The position numbers were made by a program, and so were the translations under genes. DNA of 64,000 nt from Silene conica. Its lineage: Eukaryota; Streptophyta; Magnoliopsida; Caryophyllales; Caryophyllaceae. Shown one piece after another: positions 11,352 to 23,672 of the stretch (positions within the stretch are counted from its first letter, which is position 1; every line of letters begins with the position of its first letter). Under the pieces are notes generated by a model. That model was not told the DNA's origin, ran no database searches, and worked only from the letters and a program-made list of their open reading frames with translations. The stretch spans positions 73,499,681 through 73,563,680 of the forward strand of contig CM055315.2 in NCBI GenBank assembly GCA_029255685.2. Reading direction: 5' to 3'.

Positions 11352-12179
11352 CTAATTGCTAAGAATATTGAGTAGAGTTGATCTGGTCTTAACCAAATGC
11401 CTAAATAAACATTCTAATACTTCCTCAAGTTGTTCAATTTCGGCTTCTAAGTTGGCCATTTGGTTCTTGAGATCCTGTATGTTAACACTTGTTTTCTTCT
11501 GGTAGTCTAGTGATCCTAAAGTCGTGTCAACAGCATCAAAGACGCTGGTTTGTGCCACTGATGCCTCTTTCTCGGAATTGCTGTGAATTAATTTGGTGAC
11601 TAGAGACCAGCTTTTCTTAGAATGAGACTTTGTACCGCCAATGTATGATAACAAGGACCTAAAGATGTCACGCGTTATCTCTTCAACATCGTTCATGAAG
11701 AACTCAGAAGCACCGGCCTTGTCACTTTTGATGTTTTTCAAGCAATTCTTAACTACTTTCTTGACGGTCTTTCTTGCCTTGAGGTATTCAGCCACTTCAC
11801 CGGTAATGTTAAGTTCACCACTGCACCTTCTGCGGAGCACTGATTGGATGTTTTGAAGCTGTTCTTTGGACTGTTGCAAAACATCCGTTGATGTGCTACA
11901 AGCATCGATAAGACATAGAGATCCATCCAATATCGCTTGGATATTTGATAGAGATTGTTGGTTAGAGGGCAGTTGAAGCATCTGGTCGACAAATACAAAC
12001 AATTCCGCAAGGCTCTTAAGTCCGTGAGTTATTGATGAAGATGAAGAAGTGGAGGCAGCTTGAGAGGACCTCAATCTGCACAACTGTTCATCGAATTGAG
12101 CTGTGATAGGGTGAGATGTGGATGGTAAACTGATCGAACGTGTGTGGTGAGAAGCTTTGTTGATTTGAGAAGAAGCCAT
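11352..12179 (-). CDS. DUF241-family protein (275 aa), left-arm copy 1
   Basis: This is an intact intronless frame starting MASSQINKASHHTRSIS. It has the same order of motifs as the gene at 3634: Ser-rich head, LAELFVFVDQMLQLP, LIDACSTSTDVLQQ, RRRCSGELN, FFMNDVEEITRDIFRSLLSYI, a C-terminal coiled coil (MANLEAEIEQLEEVLECLFR) and the KTRSTLLNILSN end. Its length is typical of DUF241. A TATA box and the shared promoter block lie at about 12265-12330. The protein is identical to the mirrored copy at 37108-37935. Its biochemical function is not known. Confidence 0.92.
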   Translation of the reverse strand: MASSQINKASHHTRSISLPSTSHPITAQFDEQLCRLRSSQAASTSSSSSITHGLKSLAELFVFVDQMLQLPSNQQSLSNIQAILDGSLCLIDACSTSTDVLQQSKEQLQNIQSVLRRRCSGELNITGEVAEYLKARKTVKKVVKNCLKNIKSDKAGASEFFMNDVEEITRDIFRSLLSYIGGTKSHSKKSWSLVTKLIHSNSEKEASVAQTSVFDAVDTTLGSLDYQKKTSVNIQDLKNQMANLEAEIEQLEEVLECLFRHLVKTRSTLLNILSN

Positions 12180-12264
12180 TTTTCTTGTTTAATGTTTGTT
12201 TTTAAGCTAAATGCAAATAAATTGAATCAAGAAAGTTTGAGTTGATGATGAATTCCGTTCCTCG

Positions 12265-12330
12265 GCTTGGCTATATATATGAAAACAAGAGAAGACAAAA
12301 GGAATCTGATAATAAGTCTAAGAACATGGT
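12265..12330 (-). promoter_or_regulatory. DUF241 promoter block with TATA box
   Basis: The minus strand reads the shared block (CATGTTCTTAGACTTATTAT onward) and ends in CATATATATAGCC, about 90 bp before the ATG at 12179. The mirror copy is at 36957-37022. Confidence 0.65.
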
Positions 12331-12871
12331 TTCTGTTAGAATATTAGTTTCTGTTAACCACTCAATTACAATACCATTCATCTGTCTCTTCCTACCATGT
12401 TTGCTAGCTGTATATTCCATAGTAATACTTATTATTCATCCAGCATGATCGAAATCGGATGTTGCAGGTATATATCTGACATTTTGTCTACTGTATAGGG
12501 GACAATGTCTCATTGTTATTAGAATACACCATGTATTTAGGATCGTGATGAGATATGCGGTTTAATAAGCACGTTTGGTTCAAAAGAGTGATTAAGTTAA
12601 GCGATAATGAGGATGAAAATAATTTATAACCCGAGCTGGGATGCTGGTTAGAAGAAGACATGTTGGAGACATAGCAGTTGGGAGCTGTTTAATGTTAACA
12701 TAGAGCATGTCATATATTATTAATAGTTCTAAAGATGCCTTCTTCACTACCTATATATTTCATCTGATAATTCGTGTGAATGCCAATCTTCACGGGATAA
12801 GCTTTTTTTGCTGAACTGGATCTCTGGAAATGCCGATTTTGCTGAATAAGTTACAGAGGTTGAATTGTATG

Positions 12872-13352
12872 GATTGAGGTCTTCTCTGGTGGCCTCCACA
12901 TTTTCATGCTCGTCACCAACCCACAAGTTCGTTTGCGTTGCATAATTCAAGCCATTTTGGATAGATTTTTAAGGCTTCTAGACAGACAGCTGCAGCATTT
13001 CAAGGAATATCTTGCGACAGTCGAAAGAATGGCTTCAGGACATCCCGTCAGAGCGCAGTAGAACTAAACGTAATTATTGAAGTTGCTCAATACAAAGATG
13101 CCGGAAAGACAGTCGAGAATGTAGTCGACAACTCAAGAGGTGCCTGAAAGACGTTACAGAATGTGACAGAAGTGTTGCGGACAGTGCTTCAAAGTGCTTT
13201 ATGACCGTTGTTGAAGAGATTACTGTCCACATCTTTACTTCCTTGATGTCATACACTGATGGCACAGACTTGCAGTCTAATAAATGGGTGTCAGTACTTG
13301 TAAAATTGATAAAAGTTTCTGTACTTATTACTCTGGTGGATCTTGAAACTAT
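12872..13352 (+). pseudogene. DUF241 pseudogene, left arm (divergent to 11352 gene)
   Basis: Plus-strand pieces match DUF241 in broken frames: a Ser/His-rich start near 12872, LRQSKEWLQDIP-like and RKTVENVV stretches, and a core resembling VVEEITVHIFTSLMSYTDGT. Many stops and frame changes lie between them. Relative to the intact gene at 11352 it is oriented head to head. The mirror copy is 35935-36415. Confidence 0.7.
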
Positions 13353-13810
13353 TGACAAATTGATTTAAAACAAAGAAACGATATTACATGAGCCAGAGAG
13401 TTAGTCAAGTGCTTAATGGTAGGGGACATTACAATCTGATTTCCCTTTATTTTACACCAACTTTGTCTTTAAAACTTGAGAGCTCTATAATTCTAATCTG
13501 TATATCCACATGGTGCCTCATGCAATGCGTATTTTCAGGAAAAAGAAAAGCGCCAGCCTTTCATCGTCAATTGGTAGAGAAAAAGGAAAAAGAATGAGGC
13601 TCGTCTTATTTAATTCATCAATCATATTCACGGAAATTTTTATTTTCTAAAGGATTTAGTCGAATATGTGATGCGAACAAAAATAAACAAAAATCGAACA
13701 ATTAAAAAGAGAAGACAGAATTAGAGAACAGTATGTTATATTCATATGTTTGATTGAGTTATCTAAGGCACAGATTGAAGCTAATATATGTACAATTGTA
13801 ATGTGCTGAT

Positions 13811-14638
13811 CTAGTTGCTAAGAATGTTGAGAAGAGTCGATCTGGTCTTAACCAAATGCCTAAATAAAAATTCTAATACTTGATCAAGCTCTTCAATTTC
13901 GGTTTCCAAGTTCACCATTTGGTTCCTGATATCATCGATGTTAAGACTTGCTTTCTTCTGGCAGTCTAGTGAGGCCAAAGTTGCGTCAAAAACATCAAAT
14001 TTGCTGGTTTGTGCCACTGGTGTGTCTTTCTCGGAACTCTTGTGAATCAATTTGGTGACTAGAGACCAAGTCTTATTAGACTGAGACTTGTTACCACTGA
14101 TGTAAGACAACAAGTATCTAAAGATGTCCACTGTTATCTCTTCGACATCATTCATAAAGAAGTCAGACGCGTTAGTCTCGTCACTTTTGATGTTTTTCAA
14201 GCATTTCTTGACTATTTTTTTGACAGTTTTTCTCGCCTTAAGGTATTCAGCGACTTCATTGGTAATGTTCAGTTCACCACCGCACCTTCTGCGAAGCACT
14301 GATTGGATGTTTTGAAGCCGTTCTTTGGACTGTTGCAAGACATCCCTTGATGTACTACAAGCATCTATAAGACTTAGAGATCCATCCAATGCAGCTTGGA
14401 TTTGTGATAGGGATTGTTGTTTAGACGGAAGTTGAAGCATTTCGTCAACAACGACATATAGGTCCGTAAGGCCTGTAAGTCTTTGACTTAGTGATGAAGA
14501 TGAAGAAGTTGAGGCTGCTTGAGAAGACCTCAATCTGCACAACTGTTGATCGAATTGAGCTGTGACTGGGTGAGATGTGGATGGTAAACTGATCGAACGT
14601 GTATGGTGAGACGTTTTATTGATTTGACAAGAAGCCAT
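13811..14638 (-). CDS. DUF241-family protein (275 aa), left-arm copy 2
   Basis: This is an intact intronless frame starting MASCQINKTSHHTRSIS. It keeps the full family pattern: LTDLYVVVDEMLQLP, LIDACSTSRDVLQQ, RRRCGGELN, FFMNDVEEITVDIFRYLLSYI, the terminal coiled coil (MVNLETEIEELDQVLEFLFR) and KTRSTLLNILSN. It differs from the 11352 gene at many positions, so these are distinct paralogues, while its mirror copy at 34649-35476 is identical. A TATA box and the shared block are at about 14731-14792. Function unknown. Confidence 0.92.
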   Translation of the reverse strand: MASCQINKTSHHTRSISLPSTSHPVTAQFDQQLCRLRSSQAASTSSSSSLSQRLTGLTDLYVVVDEMLQLPSKQQSLSQIQAALDGSLSLIDACSTSRDVLQQSKERLQNIQSVLRRRCGGELNITNEVAEYLKARKTVKKIVKKCLKNIKSDETNASDFFMNDVEEITVDIFRYLLSYISGNKSQSNKTWSLVTKLIHKSSEKDTPVAQTSKFDVFDATLASLDCQKKASLNIDDIRNQMVNLETEIEELDQVLEFLFRHLVKTRSTLLNILSN

Positions 14639-14730
14639 TTTTTGTTTAATATTTGTTTTGAAGCGAAATGTAAATAACTGGAATTGAAGAATGTTCGAGT
14701 TTGATGATGATTTTAAGTTCGTCGCCTCTA

Positions 14731-14792
14731 CCTATATATATGAAAACAAGAGAAGACAAAAGGAATCTGATAATAAGTCTAAGAACATGGTT
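14731..14792 (-). promoter_or_regulatory. DUF241 promoter block with TATA box
   Basis: The shared block on the minus strand ends in CATATATATAGG about 95 bp before the ATG at 14638. The mirror copy is at 34495-34556. Confidence 0.65.
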
Positions 14793-15454
14793 TCCTGTTT
14801 AAATATTAGTTCCTCTTAACCACTCCATTAAACTAACAAGTATGCAATTCATATGTCTCCAACTCACAAGTTTGCTAGCTGTATATTCGATAGTAGTAAT
14901 TAATTTTCATTTAGCATGATCCAAATCAAGTGCTGCAGGCATATATCTGACATACTGGATTCCTGTCTACTGTATATGATTTTGAATAGGGGACAACCTG
15001 CCATTGCTATTAGCCACGGCGTGTATTTTAGGATCGTGATGAGATGTGCGGTTTAAGCACTACTCTGTGCTGGTATGCTGGGCAGATGAAGACATGTTGG
15101 AGACATAGCAGTTGTTACCATTATTACTAGTTCTAAATATTCCTTCTAATGACAATAACCATTATATAAATTGATCGAGGTGGGAGCTAACATGGTTGTT
15201 TTGCTTGGCTTTATCCCTATATATATTTCCGATTTGCGTGAATGCTAATATGCTATTCTTCAGGGGATAGCTGTTTGTTTTTGCTCAAGTTGATCTCTGA
15301 AAATGTCGATATTGGAGATTAATGAGCTAATTTTGATGAAGAAGAAGCCAAAGAGGAAGAGAAATGGTTGCAGTCGGTGTATGTGTATCAGGTTTAAGGA
15401 GTTTTCTTCATAAATTTCAACCATGCTGAGGAAGAGAAATGGTCTGCAAGAAAG

Positions 15455-16170
15455 TGCAAATTGAGGTCTTCTAAGGTGGCGTTCACATCATCGTCGTCGC
15501 TAACCCAAAAATTCATAGGCCTTACAGAATTATATGGTTTTGTTGATGAGTTGCTTCAACTTTCATCTCATAAAAATTTCTATCACAAATTCAGGACATG
15601 TTGGGTGGATCTGTAAGGCTTCTTGAAATTTGCACGACTTCTAGTGATGTCCTGCGACAGTCCAAAGAATTCAGGACATGCAATCAGGGCCATGTAGAAA
15701 ATAAGAAAATTCAAACGGAAATTAAACATTTTTGATGAAATCGCTTAATAGCAAGATGCCAGAAACATAATCGACAAGTGCTCAAAAGACGTCAAAGAAT
15801 GTGACAGAAGTGATGAAGACAATGGTTTCAAGTGTTAATTATCGATATAGAAGAGATAACCGTGGACATATCTTCTTCCTTTCTCATACGCCGATGGTAC
15901 AAACTTGCAGTCAAAGAAATGTTGATTAGTACTCGTAAAATTGATTTACAACGGGTTGATGTTAAAGAAATGTTGGTTATAGTCGTAGAGTAGTAGGACG
16001 CATCAACATTATCCCTATTGATTTTGTTGTTGTCGCTGGAAGTCTCTAGAATCATTGTATGCTACAAGAAGAAAACAGGCCTTAGCACCGAGAACACTAG
16101 AAACCAAATGGTGCAGTTGGAGTTGGAAGTTATAGAGCTTGATCAAGTAAGTATTAGAATGTTTATAACA
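15455..16170 (+). pseudogene. DUF241 pseudogene, left arm (divergent to 13811 gene)
   Basis: Plus-strand pieces match the family in broken frames: KLRSSKVAFTSSSSLTQKF, GLTELYGFVDELLQL, a QDMLGGSVRLLEICTTSSDVL stretch, and near the end NTRNQMVQLELEVIELDQV. The final coiled-coil and LLNILSN part is missing because a retroelement segment begins soon after 16170. The mirror copy is 33117-33832. It lies head to head with the intact gene at 13811. Confidence 0.75.
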
Positions 16171-16244
16171 ATTTTAAAGAGTTTACACTACATGAATGAC
16201 GAATGAATGCAATAGACTAATTACTATTATATTACTATGAAAAC

Positions 16245-16866
16245 AATTCATTTCAATTTCTCGATCTAGGTCTGAATTTAACCGGATTAAGTAACTTATT
16301 GCGTGCACTCAATAGATTAATTACTATTATATTACTATGAAAACAATTCTCTCACGAAACTAAACAGATCTAAAGGGAACTTCACTGCTTTTTTATCATG
16401 GCTCTCCTAAGCTTAAAAGGATTTAGCTACTCATGGATTTGCTAATAAAATTAACAATACTTATATGAACTAGATTAAACACGATGAAAAGATGAAATAA
16501 GAAATTGTAAAAAGAATAATACATTAGTTATAACTCTGATAATTTTATTTAAACTCTGATAATTTTATTAACCTATTAATACACATTTGTACATATATTG
16601 GCAGTTTTGAAGGACGCTGAGTGTTTTCTAACATTCGGATAACCGCTCTTAGTAGCGCTGAACCGAATCCCGACTTCTTGTCAGATTGTAGTCGATTTAT
16701 ATCCAGTCTGATTTTAGGTTTGGATAAATGCAGTAAACCATTATTTTTAGATAATTTCTCATTATATTAAAAGAGGAAATTTACAGTGTGATAATTCATC
16801 ATTATCACGTCAAAACATTAATCTACAAGCTAAAATGTGACAACACTATACTTATCACATCAAAAT
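16245..16866. repeat. Roughly 620 bp dispersed repeat (left-arm copy)
   Basis: Mirror of 32421-33042, and also related to 30506-31125, which has clear base differences. It is AT-rich and has no coding pattern. The pair at 30506 and 32421 is in direct orientation and may be the LTRs of a small non-autonomous element. Confidence 0.5.
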
Positions 16867-17054
16867 ATAATTATCATCATCACGTCAAAGCATTAATCTC
16901 TCGGATTCCGGATCAGCTTCCACTAATTCAGATCTGGAGGACCTGGGCATGCACAACACTAAAGAAAAAAATTGAGAACGGTATTAAGGAACTAGAAATA
17001 ATTTCTTAAGACAAAAGAAAAGAAATAAGCTAAACAACAATTAAAACACATTGC

Positions 17055-17078
17055 CTCCCCGGCAACGGCGTCAAAATT
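17055..17078 (-). promoter_or_regulatory. Primer binding site of Athila-like element (tRNA-Asp type)
   Basis: The minus strand reads TTGACGCCGTTGCCGGGGAG directly after the LTR end (...GTGTCA). This closely matches the tRNA-Asp primer site (GGCGCCGTTGCCGGGGA) used by Athila and related plant Ty3/gypsy elements. It means a further internal sequence, now truncated, once followed this LTR. Confidence 0.7.
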
Positions 17079-19039
17079 TGACACGCCTGTCGTAACCCGG
17101 TCAAAAGTAAACCTAAGTCAACTAACTATAAGCTAGCGGAAGTAGGGTCGAATCCCACAGGGAGGCAGAGTTCTAATTAAAGGTCAGTCTACTGGTCACA
17201 AATTGGGGGGGGGGGGGTTTGTAATTGATTTAATTAACTACTCAAAAACAAAGAAACAATAAAATAAAGATGATTATAAAATTGAGTTAAAACGATAATA
17301 AAGTAATATGTCAAGAATCGGGTCACCGCGGTAGTTCATGCAATACAAAAATACTAAGTCATCAGTAAATTCTTTGATAAGGTGGGTAGCTTTATCTCGC
17401 GTTACTCAATTTTGCCAAAAGGCTAAATCTTTATTGAGATGTATAGCGATTCTCTCCTTTCGATCTCAAATCTCCATAGACTCCCCTAAACGACTTTCGC
17501 CCTATTAGGTTATATCGATTGTTCTAAGCAAGTCTACTCTACCAATCTTTCGATCGGGGCAGGGTTTTACTAGTTAAACAGGTCTCATGCGGGCACTTAA
17601 TTAACAAGTTTTATGATTAAATTGCTTACAAACAAATCTCGTCGCAGAAAAGACTAAACCTGTGAATCTTATAACATTATTACCGCAATCCTGAGGCCTG
17701 CATATAACCAATGTTATTCACACTTGACAGGGTGATAGGCAAATTATAGGCTAATATCGCACACCTAATCAAAGATAACTAACTGGCCTAAATGAATGCA
17801 GCAATGAAGTTGGGATCGTATTCACAGGGTGACATATATAAATTCTGTATGCTATTCTAAGTTAGGCAAATTATAGGCTAATATCGCACACCCAATTCGT
17901 TTTTTTATCTAAACTAAAAGACTGAAATTAAATAAAAAGAAAGAAAGATACGAAGACAAGATTTGATCAAAAGAGAAAACAACTAGGATGTCGGCCACCA
18001 TGATATTATACAGTTTAGTTAAACAGGTCTCATGCGGGCACTCAATTAATAAGTTTTATGATTAAATTGATTACAAACAAACCTCGTCGCAGAAAATACT
18101 AAACCTGTAAATCCTATAACATTATTCCCTCGATTTCCCTCATCCAAACATACTATAGAAATTAGCTACGCATGACTTTGGGAACTATACGTACTAACCG
18201 TTGAGATATGAACTAATAACGACATAATGATTATGATAATTAAACTAACAACAATAATATGAACGAACTAGAAATTAAATAAGAATCAAAGGAGGAGGAA
18301 AGTTACACTACTATTGAATGATGACATAAAATGATGAACAACAGTTCAGCAAAGTCGATCCCGAAACGATTACAGTGAATAAAACTAAAAGAAAAGTGTT
18401 TTTGATGAAAAGTAACCCTAAAACTGAATGTCGATACTCAGTGTGTTTAGTACTTTGACCTAATCTCCTTTTATAGTGAAATTGGTACAAGTCACTAATC
18501 TGACCTAGAAAGAAATATTGATTCCGAGGCCAATACGTGTATTGCTCGATCGAGCTTCCACTTCACTCGATCGAGCAATCATGCCTGCCAAAATCCTCGA
18601 TCGAAGACTTCAGTCCTTCGATCCCACTGTCTTCATATATGCTCCCTTCGATCGAGAGTGAGACCACTCGATCAAATCTTCTCTCTAACAATTCCATCGA
18701 TCGAGCTCTTCCAGCAACTCGATCGAAGTCTTCGCAGCTGGTCATTGCTCGATGATGTCCCTGCTGTTCCTGTTCTCGTTTTTCCCTCAAAAATAAGCCT
18801 TTTCCCTTTGACATTTGCACTTCCAAGTTCACAAGCTCCTTGTTCAAGTTCCATCTTCTAAAAGTAGCTCACTTGTGACAAATTGACGTGGTTTTTGCGG
18901 CTTTCGAGTACCTTCCTACAAAATAACAAGAAAGACGCAAAGAAGCAAATTCGGGGCAAAATAATGCAGAAATCATATGTGAATGCCTAGAATTGCTTGC
19001 CATAAGATGCTCAAAACTGTATATAAAATGCACGCATCA
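17079..19039 (-). mobile_element. LTR of Athila-like element (downstream LTR)
   Basis: On the minus strand the LTR starts TGATGCGTGC at 19039 and ends GTGTCA at 17079, 1961 bp. A purine-rich tract (GGTTTGGGAAATTT) precedes it at 19040 and a primer site follows it. It contains a partial internal duplication: about 115 bp at 17572-17687 recur at 18018-18125, separated by a segment with another LTR-like end. An array of CTCGATCGAG-type words lies at 18545-18755. The inner end of the left palindrome arm falls inside it. Confidence 0.75.
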
Positions 19040-20714
19040 AAATTTCCCAAACCAAATCTTTGCTTGTCCTCAAGCAAACTAATGCAACTAAAAGAACTAC
19101 ATGCCACTAACTAACGACCTAATGGAATGGAGTTGTCTCAGAGCCAACTATAGATCATTCGTTAACCATTTAAATGCAAAAAAACAGCCACCAAGAAGTT
19201 CAAAACCAAACGCAACGAATACGTACATGCAATGGACAAATCAGACAATTGACCTCAATAGACTTGTATGCTTGGACTCTCCCCGGTCGCTCTTTTCTCA
19301 TCAAAACAAGGGTAAGAAAATATGTGCAAAAGAGAAAATAAGAAATGTAGACACTCTACTAACTGCGACCAACAAATCATGCATGCAACTAGTATGACAA
19401 AGGATTTTAATTACCGTACTCACGCATTTCAACCTTTCAAGGACTATCACATGCCGAATACTTGCAAGTTATGGTTATGTGAGGTAATATGGGTAAGAAG
19501 GGTAAAAAACAGTATGGAAAAGAGGAGGTAACATATCGAGCTAAATACCTAAACTCAACCAAGAGTGAAACCGTCTATCTTACTCACAAAAAACGCGATG
19601 CCATATATCGGCATAAAACTCACTATCTACAACCATGAAACTCAAATTGGCGCAAAAGATGATTAGCTTATTGAACTTTTATTTTAATTCCCAAAAGATG
19701 TGAGATGAACACGGGGATGCAATTCTCTTTCCTTTTCTTTTTCTTTTCTGTTTTCTTTACTTTCTCTTTTTTTTTTCTTTTTTTTATTTGCTAAGTTCAT
19801 GAATTCCGCCCAATTCCAAGTTTCGAGCTCCAACTTTCTCAATTACCAACTCCAAAAGGAAAACCGAACCAAAACTAATGATATGAGCACATACCGCAAA
19901 ACAACACTATACTAGCTCGACACAAGGTAGACTATGATTTTGGTGTAGTTTGTAGGTCAACTGGCAATTTTTGGCTAAATGTGGAGTTAAATAGATAAAA
20001 TGATAAACGGGTAATGCAAGTATTCTCCAAACATGTGATACCAAGCACAAAACCATGCGTGTACGCAAAAAGCAATCAAAAGTCATACATGTGAAATGCG
20101 ATAAGATGAAGGGAGTACTACTCTCAATCTTAGATAAATCGGTCATGAATGTCACCAGTTATAGGCTCTAAAACTCAGAATTTTTAAGAAGTTTGCCATT
20201 TTACAAGTCAAGTAAAGTCTAAAAGTCCAAGTAAAGTTTCTCAAAACCGAATTCGAGACATGCTAAATGGTTTTTACTTGAAGGTGGTGAAAACTGCAAT
20301 AAACGATCAGCACAAATAACCTATAGGGCAATATCATCATCGTAAAACTCCATTTGGACTCAACTAAATGCATAAATAAACGTGCATTTTTTTGTATTTT
20401 TGGATTTTTTGAAAAAATACATGAAAAAAGATAAAACAAAATGAAAACAAGCACTAAAAGAGCAAAAAGTAAACGTGAATGCATGAAAAAATGAAAGATG
20501 TAGACGCAAAAGGATGCAATACTCCTCCCCAAACCAAAATAGACAATGTCCTCAATCCTCATTGGCTACAACATACAACAACATACAAGGGGAAATGGGG
20601 TACACAGCCTAATGCATGCTACTACGGGATATATACAAAAATAATAAAACAAAAGGAAAAAGATGGAAAATGGAACAAGGGAACTCACATACTCCTCAAA
20701 CCAGTCTCTAAACG
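19040..20714 (-). mobile_element. Athila-like element, 3' untranslated internal part
   Basis: This is the non-coding tail of the internal domain. It contains GCTTGAGGACAAGC followed by the purine tract at 19040, and a second similar motif (TTTGGTTTGGGGAGGAG near 20520). There is a long T/C-rich stretch near 19720-19790. No coding domain is recognisable. Confidence 0.55.
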
Positions 20715-22504
20715 TCACTCTCCTCTGCATCGTCCTCCTCCTCTGCTGCTCTGGTACTGGCTCGCCTGACAGCCTCCTCTGCGGGTAGCCTCACCGCTCT
20801 CTACCGGTGTTTCCACAGGTCCCTCGGATGAGGACTGCGGGTACCCGCCATCTGGGTATCGGTAGAAAGAAGGGTGCAGGCCACTAGGAGGGCGGAAGGT
20901 ACATGTGCGCATTCTCTCGTCGTACTTTGGGGAGCTGGTGAGTGCATAGTTGCGGTGGAAGATCGACATCGCCTTGAGAATCTCACACAACAGAGGATCA
21001 CGGTACCCTCGGTTTTCGACTGGGGGTACCTCAAAAATAGGAGGAAGAATAAAGTAGGCCGGAAGGGCCGACGAAGATGAGGCAGGGGTGGGGGTAGTTG
21101 CAGATGTAGGTGTAGGGGTGGGTGTGGTCGTGGTCTGTGTGGTGTTACGCTGAGATGACTGGGATGGCCGAGAACTTGAAGGTCCTACAACCTCCCTCTC
21201 AGGTGAAGACCGGTTCCTCTTTGAAGAGGAAGCTGAAATGGTAGATGGTAGGTGGGTAGGTCAGGTTTCACCCATCTAGCAGTGGTTAGGGGTGAGAGTG
21301 TAGGTAAGGTCTCACAAGGTAAGACCACTGAGCGAGCCCCAACAATCGTCCATGTCCTACGGTCTGCGTGGGCAAACCAGGTCAGCTGGACCATGGCTCC
21401 CACGGATAGGTGAATGTCAGAGGAAACAGACTCCTCGCTACCAGAGATCATCAAAAATGTAACAGTAAATCCTGGTGATAAGGTCGCCACCAACGCGCGA
21501 CCTATGTCGCTAAAGTGAGAGGCTACTAGATAGACAATGTTAAGGACGAAAGGGGTATCACTATCAATGTTAAAGTACCCCGCAATGATGGCCAACTCAA
21601 TGTTTCGAATGTTGTTGGGCTCAGGTCGGGCGAAAACTGTCTCTCCAAGCAAGCTAAGAAAAATACGAACAATAGGCGAATGTACAAAGGCAACCTTACG
21701 CTGAGCATAAGGTACATGTGAAAGGTCTGCCCAAAGCTGAGGAACTAAGTTCCTAGGTGGCCTAAGTGAACCTGCGCTAGCCAAACCTAAGTCCTCCCCA
21801 AACCTAGCTAAGGTCCAGGCGTACCACTCATTCCTAAGTCGGAAACGTTTGCAAGGTGAGTCGGGGTTGGCAACATAAGTATCAGGGCAAAAAGAGAAGG
21901 AGTTGAAAAATTCCAGGGTCAGGACTCAATAAGTGTACTCGGACATGGTAGCTAGGCCATACATCCCCGTCCCGATCAGTAGGTCAAAAAGGGGTCGAGT
22001 CAAACCTAGCTGGTCTAAGTCGGGTCTGTACAAAAACCGGCTACAACGTATACGACCATCCAGAAAAACCTCTATCCGCTCACGCTGATTGAGGGAATCG
22101 CAACGTACCTTCGGGATATCCGGTAATGGCTCCACTAGTGCCTCAGCAGGCTTATGCGGTAATGCGCGTTGTCGCGTACCCAGTACCGATTTCCTGCCCT
22201 TCTGGCTCATGACCATGACCTTCTCCTTCCCCTTGTGAGATGAGGAGGATAGGGCAGCAGCTGTGGTGGTGATGGGAGCGGGAACCGAAGTGGTGGTGGT
22301 GGTTGTTGCAGGGGCAACGACAAGGGTGACAACCATCAAGGAGGTGGTGGTTGCAGAGGCACGCAAGGAAGAAGAAGAAGGTGTCGAGGTGGCTGCTACA
22401 TTGCTCGTGGTGGCAGGGGCGGTTGTCGACTGCCCAGAGACGGAGGTGGTTGCTTCCATTCTACAAAAATCAAACCAAAAACCATAATCAATCAACAAAT
22501 TCAA
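20715..22504 (-). pseudogene. Athila-type downstream ORF (broken)
   Basis: Three minus-strand frames (21926-22504, 21185-21784, then about 20715-21034) look like one gene. The first has a Ser/Thr/Ala-rich head, a basic KGRKSVLGTRQRALPHKP stretch and IRCSRFLYRPDLDQLGLTRPLFDLL. The second has LRPPRNLVPQLWADL and RIFLSLLGETVFARPEPNNIRNIELAII. This pattern resembles the ORF found in Athila elements apart from gag-pol. The assignment rests on pattern recognition only. Stops separate the parts. Confidence 0.5.
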
Positions 22505-22879
22505 AAACCCAATCCTCCTTATTTCACAACCCTAATTCGAAAAAATTAGAGAAAAAACAAGTTTGACAATGAAATTAAAGAGTAGGAACAACTTACTTGT
22601 TGATGATTACGAGAATTAGGACGAAAAACACAAAGAAAATCCCTTAAATACAAAAAACTCGAAGTGACTAAGAACCTTAAATCGAAAATTTACAAATACT
22701 CGCAACTGGGACACGATTTGATAGGGCTTTTGACGAATTAGTGAATTTAAGTGAGTATACAAAGTGTTTAAGTGATTAGATTGTAAGAAGAAGCAAGGAT
22801 TAGAGGAATTGAAAATTTTGAAAGCAAGAAGGAAAAGGATCGAAGGAAAGGAAAAGGGATCGAAGGGTTCTTTCCTTAT

Positions 22880-23140
22880 ATAGGCGAAAATTTGCTCGAT
22901 CGAGTAACTGGTCCTACTCGATCAAGCAAGTTACTTCTTCAAATTCCTTCGATCGAGCAAGTGACTAACTCGATCGAGGATTCCAAAATTTCTGGTGACC
23001 CTTCGAATTCATTTTCTTCAATCGAGCTGTTGCCCTTAGGTATTCCTTCGATCGTGCACCTGTGCTCCTGTAATCCCCTCGATCGAGTGAATATGGATTA
23101 TATTTCACTCGATCGAGCTCTGTCTCGTCTTTGATCAGCT
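22880..23140. repeat. CTCGATCGAG word array (internal, 1)
   Basis: At least eight copies of CTCGATCGAG or one-base variants (TTCGATCGAG, CTCGATCAAG) occur at irregular spacing of about 20-40 bp, separated by unrelated sequence. The array lies between the downstream ORF and the protease region. Confidence 0.85.
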
Positions 23141-23672
23141 TCCTTTGCTTCGTCGTTTCTTTTTCTTCTTCGCATGCGTCCTTTTCCTGCACATAACACC
23201 AAACACATACCACAAAGCAACTACGAACACTAAAAATTGTCTCGGATTCTAGATGTCTCTATGCTAACTACGGATAAACGTAAATTGCCTAAAACGCAAA
23301 ACGAAAGAAATAGTCTAAGTCGAAAATTCAAATTGTCTACTACAAGTTGCACGGGGTTGCAAACCCGGCTCAATCATGAGATAATGTTTTCATCCCGCGA
23401 CTGGGCTCCTGACTGGCGGAACTCCCTTCCGCGGTAGTGAGTAAATCAGATTTCGACTTCCAAACAATTGAACCATCGTCGGGATTGTACACCATAGTGT
23501 AGTCTTTCGCAGTTCTTTTGGCTTCCGGTCATGACAATTTGTTTTTCCTCGGGATTCCTCTTCACTGCTTCCAATGCTAATACACCCCTCCCACATCCGG
23601 GATGTTGTCCTCTTCCTCACTTGATCCTCCATTTGAAACCACAACACTATTTTCCTCTATTTCGCTCCCAAA

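Larger units (their letters stand above)
11074..18023. repeat. Left arm of a 6.95 kb inverted repeat
   Basis: This arm is the reverse complement of 31252-38213. Paired positions sum to 49287 from the outer end to about 16960, to 49288 after a one-base difference in an A run, and to 49275 after a G/C run (13 G at 17205 against 26 C at 32058). Within the parts I compared I found no other indel, and all mirrored proteins are identical. The outer junction is sharp at 11074/38213. The inner one, at 18023/31252, lies inside a retroelement LTR. Confidence 0.93.

Noticed and set aside
13388-13597. 69-codon frame mirrored at 35690-35899
   Set aside because: The mirrored presence reflects the inverted repeat, not conservation, and the product shows no domain.
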